Shown: piece after piece, positions 17,342-27,509 of the stretch
Position numbering within the stretch: the stretch's first letter is position 1
How the letters are laid out: every line of letters begins with the position of its first letter
Assembly: GCA_023212695.1 (NCBI GenBank)
Contig: JALCCG010000112.1
Location: 1 to 64,000 of the forward strand
Reading direction: 5' to 3'
Length of the DNA: 64,000 nucleotides
Origin: Sporisorium sorghi
Lineage: Eukaryota > Basidiomycota > Ustilaginomycetes > Ustilaginales > Ustilaginaceae
The notes under the pieces: generated by a model
What the model saw: only the letters and a program-made list of their open reading frames with translations
The model's database searches: none
Told to the model about the DNA's origin: nothing
Translations under genes and position numbers: made by a program

Positions 17342-18902
17342 TTATTTACTGAAATAATCTTGAATGTTAGTTTGCTTCACTTTTTTTGTCTGCTGGAAAA
17401 TTAGAGCTGCATGCAATTTTTGTAACTGACTGCTGAAGTGCCTGGCCATCTCATCATTTTCGACCTTTTCTAATACCAACTGCTGCAATTCCCTGGCATG
17501 TTGTATTGCTGTGTTTGTTTTGATGGCCGGAACTGATTTTTCTGGCCTCTCCTCTTCTTCCTCCTCCTCCTCCTGACTTACAAGATCAATTATATCTGTA
17601 TCTGTTAATTGCTGGCTGCTTGTGGCTGCTTCTAATGGGTGGTTTAATAGGGAATTAATATCCATTCTTAATGCCATTGGTAATTGCAGTTGAATTTCTT
17701 GAAGAGACTGCTGTAGTGCCTGGAAATTGTGTTCCAGTTCGGTATTTTGAGTGTTGTATTGATGGAATAATCCTGTGTGCTTGAAGCAATTAAATATTGT
17801 TGGAAGCCAGGAAAAGTGCAGATAAAATGTTGATATGGCCGATTTTATTTTGTGTTGGTGTTGTATTGAGTTCTTGCAGGAGTTGTATTCCATATAACCA
17901 TCTGTAATGTGCTTTGAAAGCGTGAATAATACCTGCATCAAGGTGTTGTAGTCGTGCTGTTGTATTTGGTGGCAGCAATAGTAGCTTTATATTCTTGAGG
18001 TTGTAATTAGTTGTGTGCACTTTGAAATTATCCAATAGCAATAGAATTGGCCTTTTAACTTGGTTGTCAAGCCAGTGAATCCATTCTTTGAATAGAATTG
18101 AATTCATCCATGCTTTTTTGTTGGCTTTGTATATGGCTGGTAGTCGGTTTGTATTGATGCCTTTAAATGCACATGGGTTGTTGTATTTTCCTATTACCCA
18201 AGGTGGTAATTTATCACTTCCAGTTGAATTGCTGCATAGAACAATTGTAATGTGATCTTTAGGTGTTTTGAATCCTGGTATTTGCGTTGTTGTTAATGAG
18301 TGTTGGCCTTGTAATCAGAAAAATAAAGTGGTTTCATCCATATTGTATATATCTTGTGGTTGGTAATTTGATAATTGATCCTTAATTTCGCTTATTTTTT
18401 TGTTTTGTATTGGTGGAATTGAAGCTGCCTCCCCATGTTTGAAGCAAGATTTAATATTAAAATGCTTTTTGAAGCATTCTAACCAGCCTGAGCTGTAATT
18501 TATTGTTTCTAATTGGCCTGAAAATGTGTGGTTGGAAGCTAATTCTTTAGCTTTAATTTGTAGCATGTTGTTTGTAATGTTGAATTTGTATTGATTGCTG
18601 GTAAACCAATGGTAAAGTGCATTTTCAAGTGTTGTATTGGTTCTGATTTTTGTATTCTTCCTTTGTAGTTGGTGGGCAGGAATTTCCAAAATTGTTGAAT
18701 TTAAAATCCTGGATAAGGTAGGTTGACTAATAGTCATGTTGTATTTGGTTGAATACCATTCTTGAATTTGTTTATGGGTGCATTTGGGATGGGTTTTGCA
18801 GTATTCAACAATTTCTAATTGTTGTTGAAGTGTTGTATGTGTGTTTTTGTAGTGGATTTGGGCATTGTGGAATTGGAGAGTGAAAAAGGGAGATGGATGC
18901 AT
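17342..18902 (-). pseudogene. pogo-family transposase, broken by one stop and one frameshift
   Basis: From 18902 the frame encodes an N-terminal helix-turn-helix region (LQQQLEIVEYC, PTLSRIL), then a second CENP-B-type DNA-binding half (YSSGWLECFKKHFNIKS), then the first catalytic Asp in YNMDETTLFF. A TGA at 18317-18315 stops it. The same frame then continues to 17790 with the second Asp in LLLLDNFKVHTT and the third in LPPNTTARLQHLDAGII. These two Asp are 30 residues apart (DD30D). Near 17800-17850 the frame shifts by one, and the rest (WLPTIFNCFKHTG, an acidic run, a helical tail) ends at 17342. The C-terminus contains QTNIQDYF, a PCNA-binding-box pattern. The TGA fits a C-to-T change of CGA. 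Intact length would be about 520 residues, usual for the family. Confidence 0.92.
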
Positions 18903-19126
18903 TTTTGGCCTTTATTTATGCCTTTTTTTGATGTGAATGAATACAAATTTCACGTGCCAAATACAAAATTTAAGCCGTGGCTTGTATTATCACATGTATT
19001 ATTCAATATTGGGACCATGGCTCAGGTATTCAAAATTTGAAGTGTGAAAATATTCAGTTTATGCACTGGCCAAAATTTATTCCAGCAATTTTTCATCCAT
19101 TTTGTGAATTATTCAACCTTTGCGCA

Positions 19127-19149
19127 ATTCAATAACCGCGAGTAGACTG
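19127..19149. repeat. Right terminal inverted repeat of the pogo-like element
   Basis: 23 bp; read on the minus strand it begins CAGTCTACTCGCGG. It is followed by TA at 19150-19151. Confidence 0.93.
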
Positions 19150-19151
19150 TA

Positions 19152-20082
19152 CACACTTTGCAGCTTGGCCTCGGGGCCCCAGAGTCTCAACCCCACGCTT
19201 CTTGATCGTGTGCGCTGTAAGAGCCGACAAGTCCTGAATGCACGGAGAGATCCGTTCTCCGCATGGTCTCCTTGCGTCCATCCGGCAGCCAATCGCATGC
19301 ACATCCGTACCGAAGTTCCGGTCCTTCCCTCTCCTTGAGTGCCTCCCTTCGTCTCTCTCCATCCGCTATCGGCATGGGCGCATATGCAGGTTTAGACTCA
19401 ACCCTTCCAGGCCGGACCGGTTTGTCAGAATACATCGTGCCATGAGAGGGGTGCTCCGATGTTGCTCCAAGCGAGCTCCCAAGTTCTCTCTCCGCCAAAG
19501 ACATTCTTCCCCGCACGGTTGTATTGGCCGGTTGGGCCTCGGACACGTGTAAATTCTGAAGGCATTCGAAGTCGAAGTGACAAAAGCTTTCGACAAGCCG
19601 GGTTTGCAGACGTTTGAGGCTATGGTTCCTGCGTTAGCTGCCTCGATTGTGCATGAGTTGACCGATGCAGCCGAGAGCTCGACTCCTCTGACAAGTTGCC
19701 CGACTTTGAGTCAATTCTTGCTTTGTTCCTCGACTGTTAGTGGCATGAACTCTCTATGTCGCTGATGCTTTCTCTACGGGGTCTCCACGCGATAATCATA
19801 CTCACGCTCCGAGCTCCGCTTTGTGAGTCGTTCCCTGTGCGATTGAGTTCGTGCCTTGAAGCATGATCCGTCCCCGTCGAGCTCGCACAGCACGTATATA
19901 GACCTCTTCTTTACTTTGCCCTACCCCGCATTCTTCCCATCTCGTCTCGACTTCATCTGCCCTTCCCAGCATTCGACCGCCCGGGCCCACCACACTTCAT
20001 CCCACATCAGCTGGTTCTCTCTGCATACAAAAGGCTTTATCAACTTTTGCACTCGCGCTCGTTTCCTTTCCGTCCGCCCACC
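19152..20082. other. Intergenic region upstream of the Dal5-like permease
   Basis: About 930 bp at normal GC. No gene is supported. The last 200 bp are pyrimidine-rich and end in CCACC before the start codon, as expected for a fungal promoter and leader. A CGATAA at about 19790-19795 is a possible single GATA-factor site. Confidence 0.5.
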
Positions 20083-21894
20083 ATGGCCGAAAAGACTCAA
20101 ACCCCCGACCTCGAGGGCGCTCACAAGCTCGGCATGGTCGAGTCGGTCACCACGGATGCCTCCATCCTCGACAAGGAGAGCGTCATCAACGGCAAGCCCT
20201 CGCAGGGCATCGCTGTGCTGCCCAACACCATTATCGAAGAGGCCGACGAGGAAGTGCTCAAGTACACCGATGCCTCCGTTACCATCACTCCCGAGGAGAA
20301 CAAACGTTTGCTTCGTCTTGTGGATAAACGCGTGTTGACCATCATGTTGGGCACGTACTTCTGTCAGAGTCTCGACAAGCAGATCCTCTCCTTCGCTGCC
20401 ATCATGGGCATCCGAACCGACCTCAAGCTCAAGGGTCAGGAGTACAGCTGGCTCTTCACCTGTCTCTACCTTTCCATCCTCTGCACCGAAGGCCTTCAAA
20501 ACTACCTCGTGCAGCGCCTTCCCATCAACCGATGGCTCGGCTTCTGCGTCTTCGCCTGGGGCGTCTCTTGCTGCTTCGTTGCCCTCTGCCACGACTTTAC
20601 CGGTATCCTCATTTTGCGAATCATGCTCGGTGTCTTCGAATGCGTTTGCCAGCCGGCCTTCGTCGCTCTGTCCGCTATCTGGTACAAGAAGGAGGAGCAG
20701 GCTAGAACGATCACACTTTGGGTAAGTTCTTATGACCAGCATTTTTCAACCCCACCAAATCAAACCAAAAAAATAAAATAAAATAAAATAAAATAAAATA
20801 AATAATTGCTCTCATCGCGATCATCAAAACTGACACCGTAAATTTTCTTCTTCGTCCGTCATGATTGTCATCCACATCATGGCTCAATCGTTGCCTAAAC
20901 TCCTCGTTCCCAGTACATCATGAACGGAGTACAGGCAGGCTTGGGTGGCTTACTTGGTTTTGCGTTTTATCATATCCAAAACGCAGCGCTCGCTTCGTGG
21001 AGAATCATGTTTCTCGTCCTCGGACTACTCACCATCGTCTGGGGTGCTACCATCGTTTACATCCTCCCGGCTTCGCCAATGACCGCTCGCGGTATCTCTG
21101 ACGAGGACAGGGTCAAGCTGGTGGAGCGCGTTCGCGAGAACCAAACCTCGGTGCAGAACCGCAAGTTCAAGATGGAACACGTCTGGGAAGCTCTCAGGGA
21201 TCCCCAGGCCTGGGCCTTGTTCCTCATCAACCTACTCAATACGATTCCTACAGGTGGGCTCGGTTCGTATGGAAACATCATTATTAAGACGAATCTGGGC
21301 TTCACGGTGCTTCAGACCAACCTTCTGGGTCTTGCTCAGGGCTCATTCCAGATCGCCGTGCTCTTGCTCGCTGCCTACATCGCCAAGAAGTGGAATCAGA
21401 CCATTCTCACCGCGGTTATGTTCACCTTGCCCAACATCATCTCGGCCGTTCTCTTCCTGACGATTCCCAACACCAAGCAGCACGCCGGAGGACTTCTCTT
21501 TGCCTTCTACATGACCATCTGTATTCAAGCGCAGGCTACATTGTCATTTTCGCTGTTGAGCCGAAACGTTGGCGGTTCTACCAAGCGAGGTACAGTTACG
21601 GCGTTGACTTTTTGTGGCTGGGCAGCCGGAAACTCTGTCGGTCCACAGCTTTTCCAGGCCAAAGACGCTCCCATCTATCGCAAAGCCTTCATCGGTCAGC
21701 TTGGCTGCTACGTCGCCTCGATCCTCGTCCTTCTAGGCCTGCGCATTTACTACATGGACCAGAACCGTAGGAAGCGCCGCGCCAACAACGTCCTCAAGGG
21801 TCGCTCCGAGGACGCCGAAGACGAGATCGATCTCTCGCAGGCTTTCCTCGACTTGACGGACAAGCAGAACATCAACTTCCGATACAGCTATTAA
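20083..21894 (+). CDS. MFS permease of the Dal5 (allantoate/anion:cation symporter) family
   Basis: Two exons, 20083-20721 and 20914-21894, joined in phase across a 192-nt intron (GTAAGT...CCCAG), giving 539 residues. The cytosolic N-terminus (~80 residues) is followed by the usual sequence of Dal5-type carriers: TIMLGTYFCQSLDKQILSFA in the first helix, then GVFECVCQPAFVALSAIWYKKEEQ, the diagnostic loop of this group. About 12 membrane segments can be counted. Members move allantoate, ureidosuccinate, small peptides, nicotinate or similar anions; the substrate here cannot be read from sequence. The only window link to purine-ureide use is the allantoicase fusion 16 kb downstream. The intron holds an AAAAT pentanucleotide microsatellite. 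Start context CCACCATGG is strong. Confidence 0.88.
20767..20803. repeat. AAAAT pentanucleotide microsatellite inside the permease intron
   Basis: About six to seven AAAAT units between the 5' splice site at 20722 and the acceptor at 20913. It accounts for much of this intron's larger size and AT-richness. Confidence 0.85.
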
Positions 21895-22974
21895 ATGGTC
21901 GGTCGCTTCCTTTCCTGTTTCATTCGTTCGCCTTTGTATCATTTGTCACGATGAAATCTTCATGAACTTCTTAGATCCCATACAAGGCTTTCGTGTGTGA
22001 CTGAGTCTTTGGGTGCAGAAGCCGATTCTGTGCGGGTGCGGAAGCGGGTGCTCGACGACGAGGCAACAAGGGCGGCAGATTTGGTTGGAAACGTCACCCT
22101 CTTGAACAAAATTCTGCATGACGGTCCGACTGTCTGCTGCGCACGGAAGACACGGAGAGCTTGCGCACACAGCGTCGTTGATGCGGCCTGCTCGATGCGG
22201 AGCTCCAAGTTTCGGTCCTCAACGGCACTGTCGGGTAAGTGAATCAGTTGACCGGCGAATTAATTGACCGCCAAGCACCCACCAAAAGCCTTGCAGCCAG
22301 CCACATATGCTCTTGCCGAACATCAACCCAACCCCCACGCTTACTTATTTCCGATGTCTTGCCCTCCTTTTCATGCCACTCCAGATGCATACTGTAGCCT
22401 CATGCGTCATGCGAGCACAGTCGGACCGCTCAGCCGGGAGATCTGCAGCACACTTCGGCTTGAAGTACAAAGCGGACCGCTCGTTCCGACCCAAAGCGGG
22501 GCACCGCCTGTTGTTGTCTTTGTGAGTTCTTCCGCAGACAATGGACCCTGAATGCGATCTCGGCACGTTGTTTCTTCTTAGCGCCCCGCACAAGCCAATC
22601 GGTCGTGGGCCTGTCCACGTTCACACTCGACTGTGCCGATGCACAAGTGCTTGCTCCATTCGCGTGACATCGGTCACCAACTCCAGCTGAAAGGCGGCAG
22701 AGCTTGTTGTTTGACCCGACGCCAACAAAGTCTGGGGAAAGCAATCCGAGCTTGCGCGCAGACAAACGAGACTGACTGCACCTCGGTCTCTTGTTCGGCA
22801 TTGACCTCGAGAGGGACGAACAACTTCGATGCGTAGACCTTGTCCTCCACGCTAGAGCCTGCCCACTTCTCACTCGACGAGCCTCCATAAAACTCTTTTC
22901 GACGCCTCCTCCTTCGTTCTACATCACCACACCCGTCCGTCGCTCACCCTCTTCCTGACAGACATCACGTCACC
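21895..22974. other. Intergenic region between permease and GH31 gene
   Basis: About 1.08 kb. Small frames on both strands lack recognisable domains. The last 60 bp before 22975 are CT-rich and form the likely leader of the glucosidase gene. Confidence 0.5.
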
Positions 22975-25584
22975 ATGCTCGTCGAAAGACCATTGACAAA
23001 CCTCACGCCCGCAGCTCAGCAGCCTGCGGACGCCTTCAAGCTCACCAACGCCCAAGGCTTCGAGTGGACGTTGAGCTTCCTCACTCCCACCATCCTCAAG
23101 ATCGTCGTCGTCGGTCCAAACCATCCTCTTCCACAGCAAAGCAATGTGCAGTGGTCGCAAAAGCCGCTCGCTCTCTCGGCCAAGATCGATGCTGCTGCCA
23201 AAAAGGCGACTCTCAGCGTCGAGGGATTGACTCGCCAAGTGACCGTTCAGTTTGACGATACGCCGCTCGTCGACGTGTTCGAAAATGTGCAAGGCAGCAA
23301 CGGGAAGGTGCACATCTTTGGCGACTCGCCTCACAAGTCGTATTGTTACTCGAATGAAGGCTTCATCCGCTACACCCGCTTCCAAAAGGATAACCTTCAC
23401 GTCGGTCTTGGAGAGAAAGCGGCGCCCCTTGATTTGACGCATCGCTCCTTCGCCATCACTGGAAGCGATTCTGCCAGCTACGATGCCTTTCTCACGGACC
23501 CTCTCTACAAGCACACCCCTTTCCTCATGTCGCTTCCCAAGCCCTTCGACGCAGAAGGCAACCCACAGCCACTCGGCTCCGTTGTGGGTATCTATTCTGC
23601 TTCCAACTCGGACGGCAACTGGGACGTCGGCCGCTTCATCGACGAGCCTTGGGGAATCTTCAAGCGATACGGCCAAGACTACGGTGGCCTCGAAGAGTAC
23701 ATCCTGATCGGCGACCAGGCGCAAGACGTGGTCACCCAGTTCTCGGATCTTGTGGGCCGTCCTCTGCTGGTCCCACGCGACTGGTTGGGCTACCTTGCCA
23801 GTGGCATGGGCCTTGGCGAAAGCGACGAGCCCATCGCCCAAGAACTGCTCTCCGGTTTCCCGGGCCTGTGCAAGCAGCACGAGATTCCGTGCTCGGCCAT
23901 CCACCTCAGCTCAGGCTACACTGTCGACAACGAAGGAAACCGCCTTGTCTTCACCATGAACACACGCCGCTATCCTGACTTTGCAGAGATGGTCAAGACC
24001 TTCCACAAGGCTGGTATCCGAGTCACGCCCAACATCAAGCCGTACGTGATGCAGTCCCACCCGCACTACCAGAAGCTTTACGAAGCTGGTGCACTCTTCA
24101 CCGACCCCAACAACGACAACAAGCCCGTCGTCACTCGAATCTGGTCGAGCGGTATCGGATGCACCGCGCTTGGCTCGTGGGTCGACCTCACCTCGAAAGC
24201 GGGTCGTGAATGGTGGCGTCAGGGCGCGTTGGAGCTCTGCAAGCTCGGCGTCGACTCGCTCTGGAACGACAACAACGAGTATCTGCTCTTCGACTCCGAC
24301 TATGTGTGCAAGAACGAGCTGGTCGCCGATGCCAAGGTGGACGGAAATCGTACTGGCAAGCCGACTGCGATTGGAGCTCTGGGTCGTATGACCAACACCG
24401 AGTTGATGGCGAGAGAATCGTATGAGGCCCTCATGACACATCACCCCGACCGTCGACCTTTTGTGCTCACTCGCTCCGCCAACGTAGGCGCTCAGAAATG
24501 GGCGGCGTCGACCTGGAGTGGCGACAACCGTACAAGCTGGCACAACCTTCGAGGTTCGCTCGCTATGAACCTCAATGCGCAGATGTCGCTGCTCCAGTCG
24601 TATGGCAACGATATTGGCGGCTTTGCCGGTCCTCTTCCAAGCCCGGAGCTGTTCGTCAGATGGGTGCAATCCGGGGTGACGCAGCCTCGCTTCTGCATCC
24701 ACTCGTTCAAGCCGTGCAAGGAGGACCCGACCGGTGTCAAGCTCAACAACCTCCCTTGGATGTATCCCGAGGTGGTCGACATCATCCGCTCCACCATCCA
24801 GCGTCGATACGAGATGCTGCCATTCATCAACAACCTCAACTGGCGCTCGCATCTCGCTGCTGAGCCCATGAACACGTGGCTGGGCTGGAACGAGTTTGCC
24901 GCCGATCCCGAGGTGTACAAGAAGGAGGTGCTCGAGGGCTTCGACTACTGGATTGGCCATGGACAGCTTCTCGTTGCCGGCGCGTACCACGAGAACGAGC
25001 TGACTCGCCGGATCTACCTGCCCGCTGTGGGTAAGCAGGACACCAAGGTGTACTACGACACGCATGCCCCCTTCGGCGTCTACAAGGCAGGCCAGTGGGT
25101 CGAGAACGTCTCGACGCCTTTGTCACACTTTGCTGTGTTCGCTCGCGAAGGCACCGTCATCCCCGTCGGTCTGCCCAAAGTCACGCTCACCCAGTCCGAA
25201 GGCATCGCCACGCTCACCGGCAGCGGGACCAAGATGCTCACCGAGCAAGAGGGCGGTCAGTGCGTCTACGACGACTGGCGAGGCATCCAAGTCTTCCCTT
25301 CGCCTGCCGACGCCTCGAGCCCAAGCCAGTACACGTACACCTGGATCGAGGACGACGGCGTCTCTGCCAAGCCCGTCACTGCCGAGATCAAGGTCGACAT
25401 CTCCTCCAACAAGGACGAAGTGTCGGTCAAGGCGACTGCGACAAAGAACGACTTCAAGCCGCTGTGGGGCAACACGTTGTGGATCGTGCTCCCTCGACCC
25501 GACACGCGAAAGGTGCAGGGCGCCACGAAGACCATGTCCTACAAAGGTCAGACTGCCTACGCCGTCACTGTTGCCAGCCTCTGA
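22975..25584 (+). CDS. Glycoside hydrolase family 31 enzyme, intracellular alpha-glucosidase-like
   Basis: A single 869-residue frame. The N-terminal beta-sandwich typical of GH31 covers about residues 1-250 (VDVFENVQGSNGKVHIFGD). The catalytic barrel follows with the nucleophile Asp at about 432 in SLWNDNNEY and the acid/base Asp at about 517 in STWSGDNRTSW. QSYGNDIGGFAG and PRFCIHSF line the active site downstream. Beta-sheet C-terminal domains complete the family layout. There is no signal peptide (MLVERPLTNLTPAAQQP), so it is probably cytosolic and not a secreted starch or glycoprotein-processing enzyme. The WNDNNE form of the nucleophile motif resembles bacterial-type alpha-glucosidases. 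Whether it prefers glucosides, xylosides or another alpha-glycoside is open. Confidence 0.92.
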   Translation: MLVERPLTNLTPAAQQPADAFKLTNAQGFEWTLSFLTPTILKIVVVGPNHPLPQQSNVQWSQKPLALSAKIDAAAKKATLSVEGLTRQVTVQFDDTPLVDVFENVQGSNGKVHIFGDSPHKSYCYSNEGFIRYTRFQKDNLHVGLGEKAAPLDLTHRSFAITGSDSASYDAFLTDPLYKHTPFLMSLPKPFDAEGNPQPLGSVVGIYSASNSDGNWDVGRFIDEPWGIFKRYGQDYGGLEEYILIGDQAQDVVTQFSDLVGRPLLVPRDWLGYLASGMGLGESDEPIAQELLSGFPGLCKQHEIPCSAIHLSSGYTVDNEGNRLVFTMNTRRYPDFAEMVKTFHKAGIRVTPNIKPYVMQSHPHYQKLYEAGALFTDPNNDNKPVVTRIWSSGIGCTALGSWVDLTSKAGREWWRQGALELCKLGVDSLWNDNNEYLLFDSDYVCKNELVADAKVDGNRTGKPTAIGALGRMTNTELMARESYEALMTHHPDRRPFVLTRSANVGAQKWAASTWSGDNRTSWHNLRGSLAMNLNAQMSLLQSYGNDIGGFAGPLPSPELFVRWVQSGVTQPRFCIHSFKPCKEDPTGVKLNNLPWMYPEVVDIIRSTIQRRYEMLPFINNLNWRSHLAAEPMNTWLGWNEFAADPEVYKKEVLEGFDYWIGHGQLLVAGAYHENELTRRIYLPAVGKQDTKVYYDTHAPFGVYKAGQWVENVSTPLSHFAVFAREGTVIPVGLPKVTLTQSEGIATLTGSGTKMLTEQEGGQCVYDDWRGIQVFPSPADASSPSQYTYTWIEDDGVSAKPVTAEIKVDISSNKDEVSVKATATKNDFKPLWGNTLWIVLPRPDTRKVQGATKTMSYKGQTAYAVTVASL

Positions 25585-25702
25585 AGAGCATACATACTGC
25601 CTTGTGAATGAATCGATTGCCTTTTCATGCTGCTCTATGCGATGCGACTGAACGAAAGTGTGCACGGAGCGAGTCGAGCGAGTTGTGTCGACTATGAAAG
25701 CA

Positions 25703-27157
25703 TTACAGGCCTTCATGCGTATCGGAGCCAAACACATCCTTCCAGCTCGTGTTGTCGGGCTGCGCACCGTCCTTGTGCATCTTGTGCGCCACTCTCTCGG
25801 CCTCTTCCAGCACTCGCAGCACATTCTCGCCGGCAAAGCCGACAATCTCGCGATCCGACCATCCTCGCTTCACCAGCTCCGCCACGAGATCAGGGTAGTG
25901 GCTGACATCCTCGAAACCTTTGGGCACGGACATGATGCCGTCAAAGTCCGTGCCGACGCCGACGTGATCCTTTCCGATGATATCGCTAACGTATTCGATG
26001 TGCTTGACGTACTGCTCGAGGTCTTCGCTGCCGCCAATGAAGCCAGGGTAAGCGTTGATCATCACAACGTGGTCCTTGTCGGTTGAAGAGGCGAGCTTGT
26101 TGAGGACCGAGTCGGGGACGTTCCTCGCCAGGTCCTTGAAAGCCCTCGCTGCAGAGTGGGAGAGCATGACGGGGCCTTTTGTTGCGTCGATAGTTTGGAG
26201 GGCCGTGTCATCCGAGACGTGTGAGAGGTCTGGTACAATAGCGAGCCGGTTGAGCTCGTGAAGCAGAGCTGGAGCGAAGGGGCTGAGCCCGTTCCACCGC
26301 GGTGGCTGCTGACCGGCGCTGTCGGCAAAGGCGTTATGGCAGGTGTGCGTCAAGGTCAGGTATCGCACTGGACCGGGCATTGACCCGCTGAACATGGAAG
26401 AATAGGCTCGCAATGCAAACAGCGAGTTGCCGATGGAATGAGCTCCTTCGATGCCGATGAAGCTGATCATCTTTCCGTGCCGCTTGAAGGCCTTCCTGGC
26501 TGCATCGACGCTACCCACTAATGCAAAGTCGTGGCGGTACTTGTGTGTCATTTGTTTGATCACGTCGAGCTGTTCCAGGGTGTCTCTGACGGCGATGTCG
26601 GTTGCAGCATGCTCAAAGTTTTGGCCCACTGTGGTCTCGTTGGGGCACACGACGTACGCAGACCAGAAGAAACCGCCGCTCTTGCCGGCTCTCAGCCGGG
26701 GGATGTCGACGTGCCCCAGCGTTGGATAGCTGCCATTGGAAAAGACAGGCTGGTCGAAAGGAATCTTGTCGATCTTGTTGCCGTAGCGATAGCGAGCTTG
26801 AACGGGGACATCGACATGTCCATCGATGAATGGATGCCTTGACAGGAGGCGCTCCGCATGCTTGCGTGCGTTATGACAGCGCCGGCTGGACCTTGCAGAG
26901 TTACAGCGAGCATCCATGCTTGGCTGCCAAAGGTTCGAAATGGCATCTGTCATGGACTCGAAGCTGGGTACAGCGAGGGAAAGCCAGTAAAGGGTAAGTG
27001 CGTAGAGCGCCCACCTGAGCAAGGTTCTTGGGGATGGCTGCGGCGCCGGCACAGGCTTTTCACCCGTGAGCAGACCTTCCTGCGCCTTGTTGCGCAATCT
27101 TGTAATTGGCATTTCGATTGATGACGATGGTGTGTTGAAGAGAAGGGTTTGCGTCAA
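25703..27157 (-). CDS. Membrane dipeptidase, peptidase family M19
   Basis: 484 residues. A cytosolic tail is followed by one membrane segment (LLRWALYALTLYWLSLAVPS, about residues 45-66), giving a type II membrane protein with the enzyme outside or in the lumen. All binuclear zinc ligands of the M19 (renal dipeptidase) fold are present in order: the HVD pair in DGHVDV, Glu in GIEGAHSIG, His in PDLSHVSDD, His in MLSHSAARA, and Asp in GVGTDFDGI. It should hydrolyse dipeptides or glutathione breakdown products. The frame could start at 27157 or at the second Met, 27112; both keep the anchor. It is convergent with the GH31 gene (118-bp gap). Confidence 0.93.
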   Translation of the reverse strand: MTQTLLFNTPSSSIEMPITRLRNKAQEGLLTGEKPVPAPQPSPRTLLRWALYALTLYWLSLAVPSFESMTDAISNLWQPSMDARCNSARSSRRCHNARKHAERLLSRHPFIDGHVDVPVQARYRYGNKIDKIPFDQPVFSNGSYPTLGHVDIPRLRAGKSGGFFWSAYVVCPNETTVGQNFEHAATDIAVRDTLEQLDVIKQMTHKYRHDFALVGSVDAARKAFKRHGKMISFIGIEGAHSIGNSLFALRAYSSMFSGSMPGPVRYLTLTHTCHNAFADSAGQQPPRWNGLSPFAPALLHELNRLAIVPDLSHVSDDTALQTIDATKGPVMLSHSAARAFKDLARNVPDSVLNKLASSTDKDHVVMINAYPGFIGGSEDLEQYVKHIEYVSDIIGKDHVGVGTDFDGIMSVPKGFEDVSHYPDLVAELVKRGWSDREIVGFAGENVLRVLEEAERVAHKMHKDGAQPDNTSWKDVFGSDTHEGL

Positions 27158-27509
27158 TCGCCTGCGCGTTGGTGGGACCGTCCGTGCGGCTGTTCAAGCT
27201 TCTGGCTACCAATTTGCAAAATGCACGTTTCGGCGCAGTCGATCTTGCTGAAACCTCGTAGAGCTGTGCTCGCTCTTGCTCATCCATAAACCAAGGTCGA
27301 AGCCGAAGACAAATCACTTGCTCTTCGAACATCGACTCGCGGACAAGCATCAAGCAGCTCTGCCGCTAGAAGCTGGAGCGAAGACCTTTGCGAGACGTAC
27401 GAGCACCTAGAGCACAGCTGCAAGCGCAAAAAGGCTCCTCGAAGTATTCAAATCAGTGTCAAGTACGAATCGTAGTCTCGAATGGGTCCGTTACAGCGTC
27501 TATCTACAA
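27158..27509. other. Promoter gap between two minus-strand genes
   Basis: 352 bp separating the dipeptidase start from the stop of the Lpx1-like gene. No gene or repeat seen. Confidence 0.5.

Larger units (their letters stand above)
17278..19149 (-). mobile_element. pogo/Fot1-type Tc1-mariner DNA transposon, 1,872 bp, inactivated
   Basis: The element is bounded by 23-bp terminal inverted repeats that match at 20 of 23 positions, both beginning CAGTCT. It is flanked on each side by TA (17276-17277 and 19150-19151), the target duplication of this superfamily. It is strikingly AT-rich against GC-rich neighbours. It carries one minus-strand transposase with a CENP-B-type helix-turn-helix and a DD30D catalytic triad, both pogo-family hallmarks. 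The transposase has an internal TGA and a frameshift, so this copy cannot move on its own. The well-preserved ends would still allow mobilisation by an active relative. Confidence 0.93.

Noticed and set aside
17342..17941. Separate gene for a 199-residue coiled-coil protein
   Set aside because: It overlaps and continues the transposase in another frame, lies inside the inverted repeats, and is AT-rich like the element.
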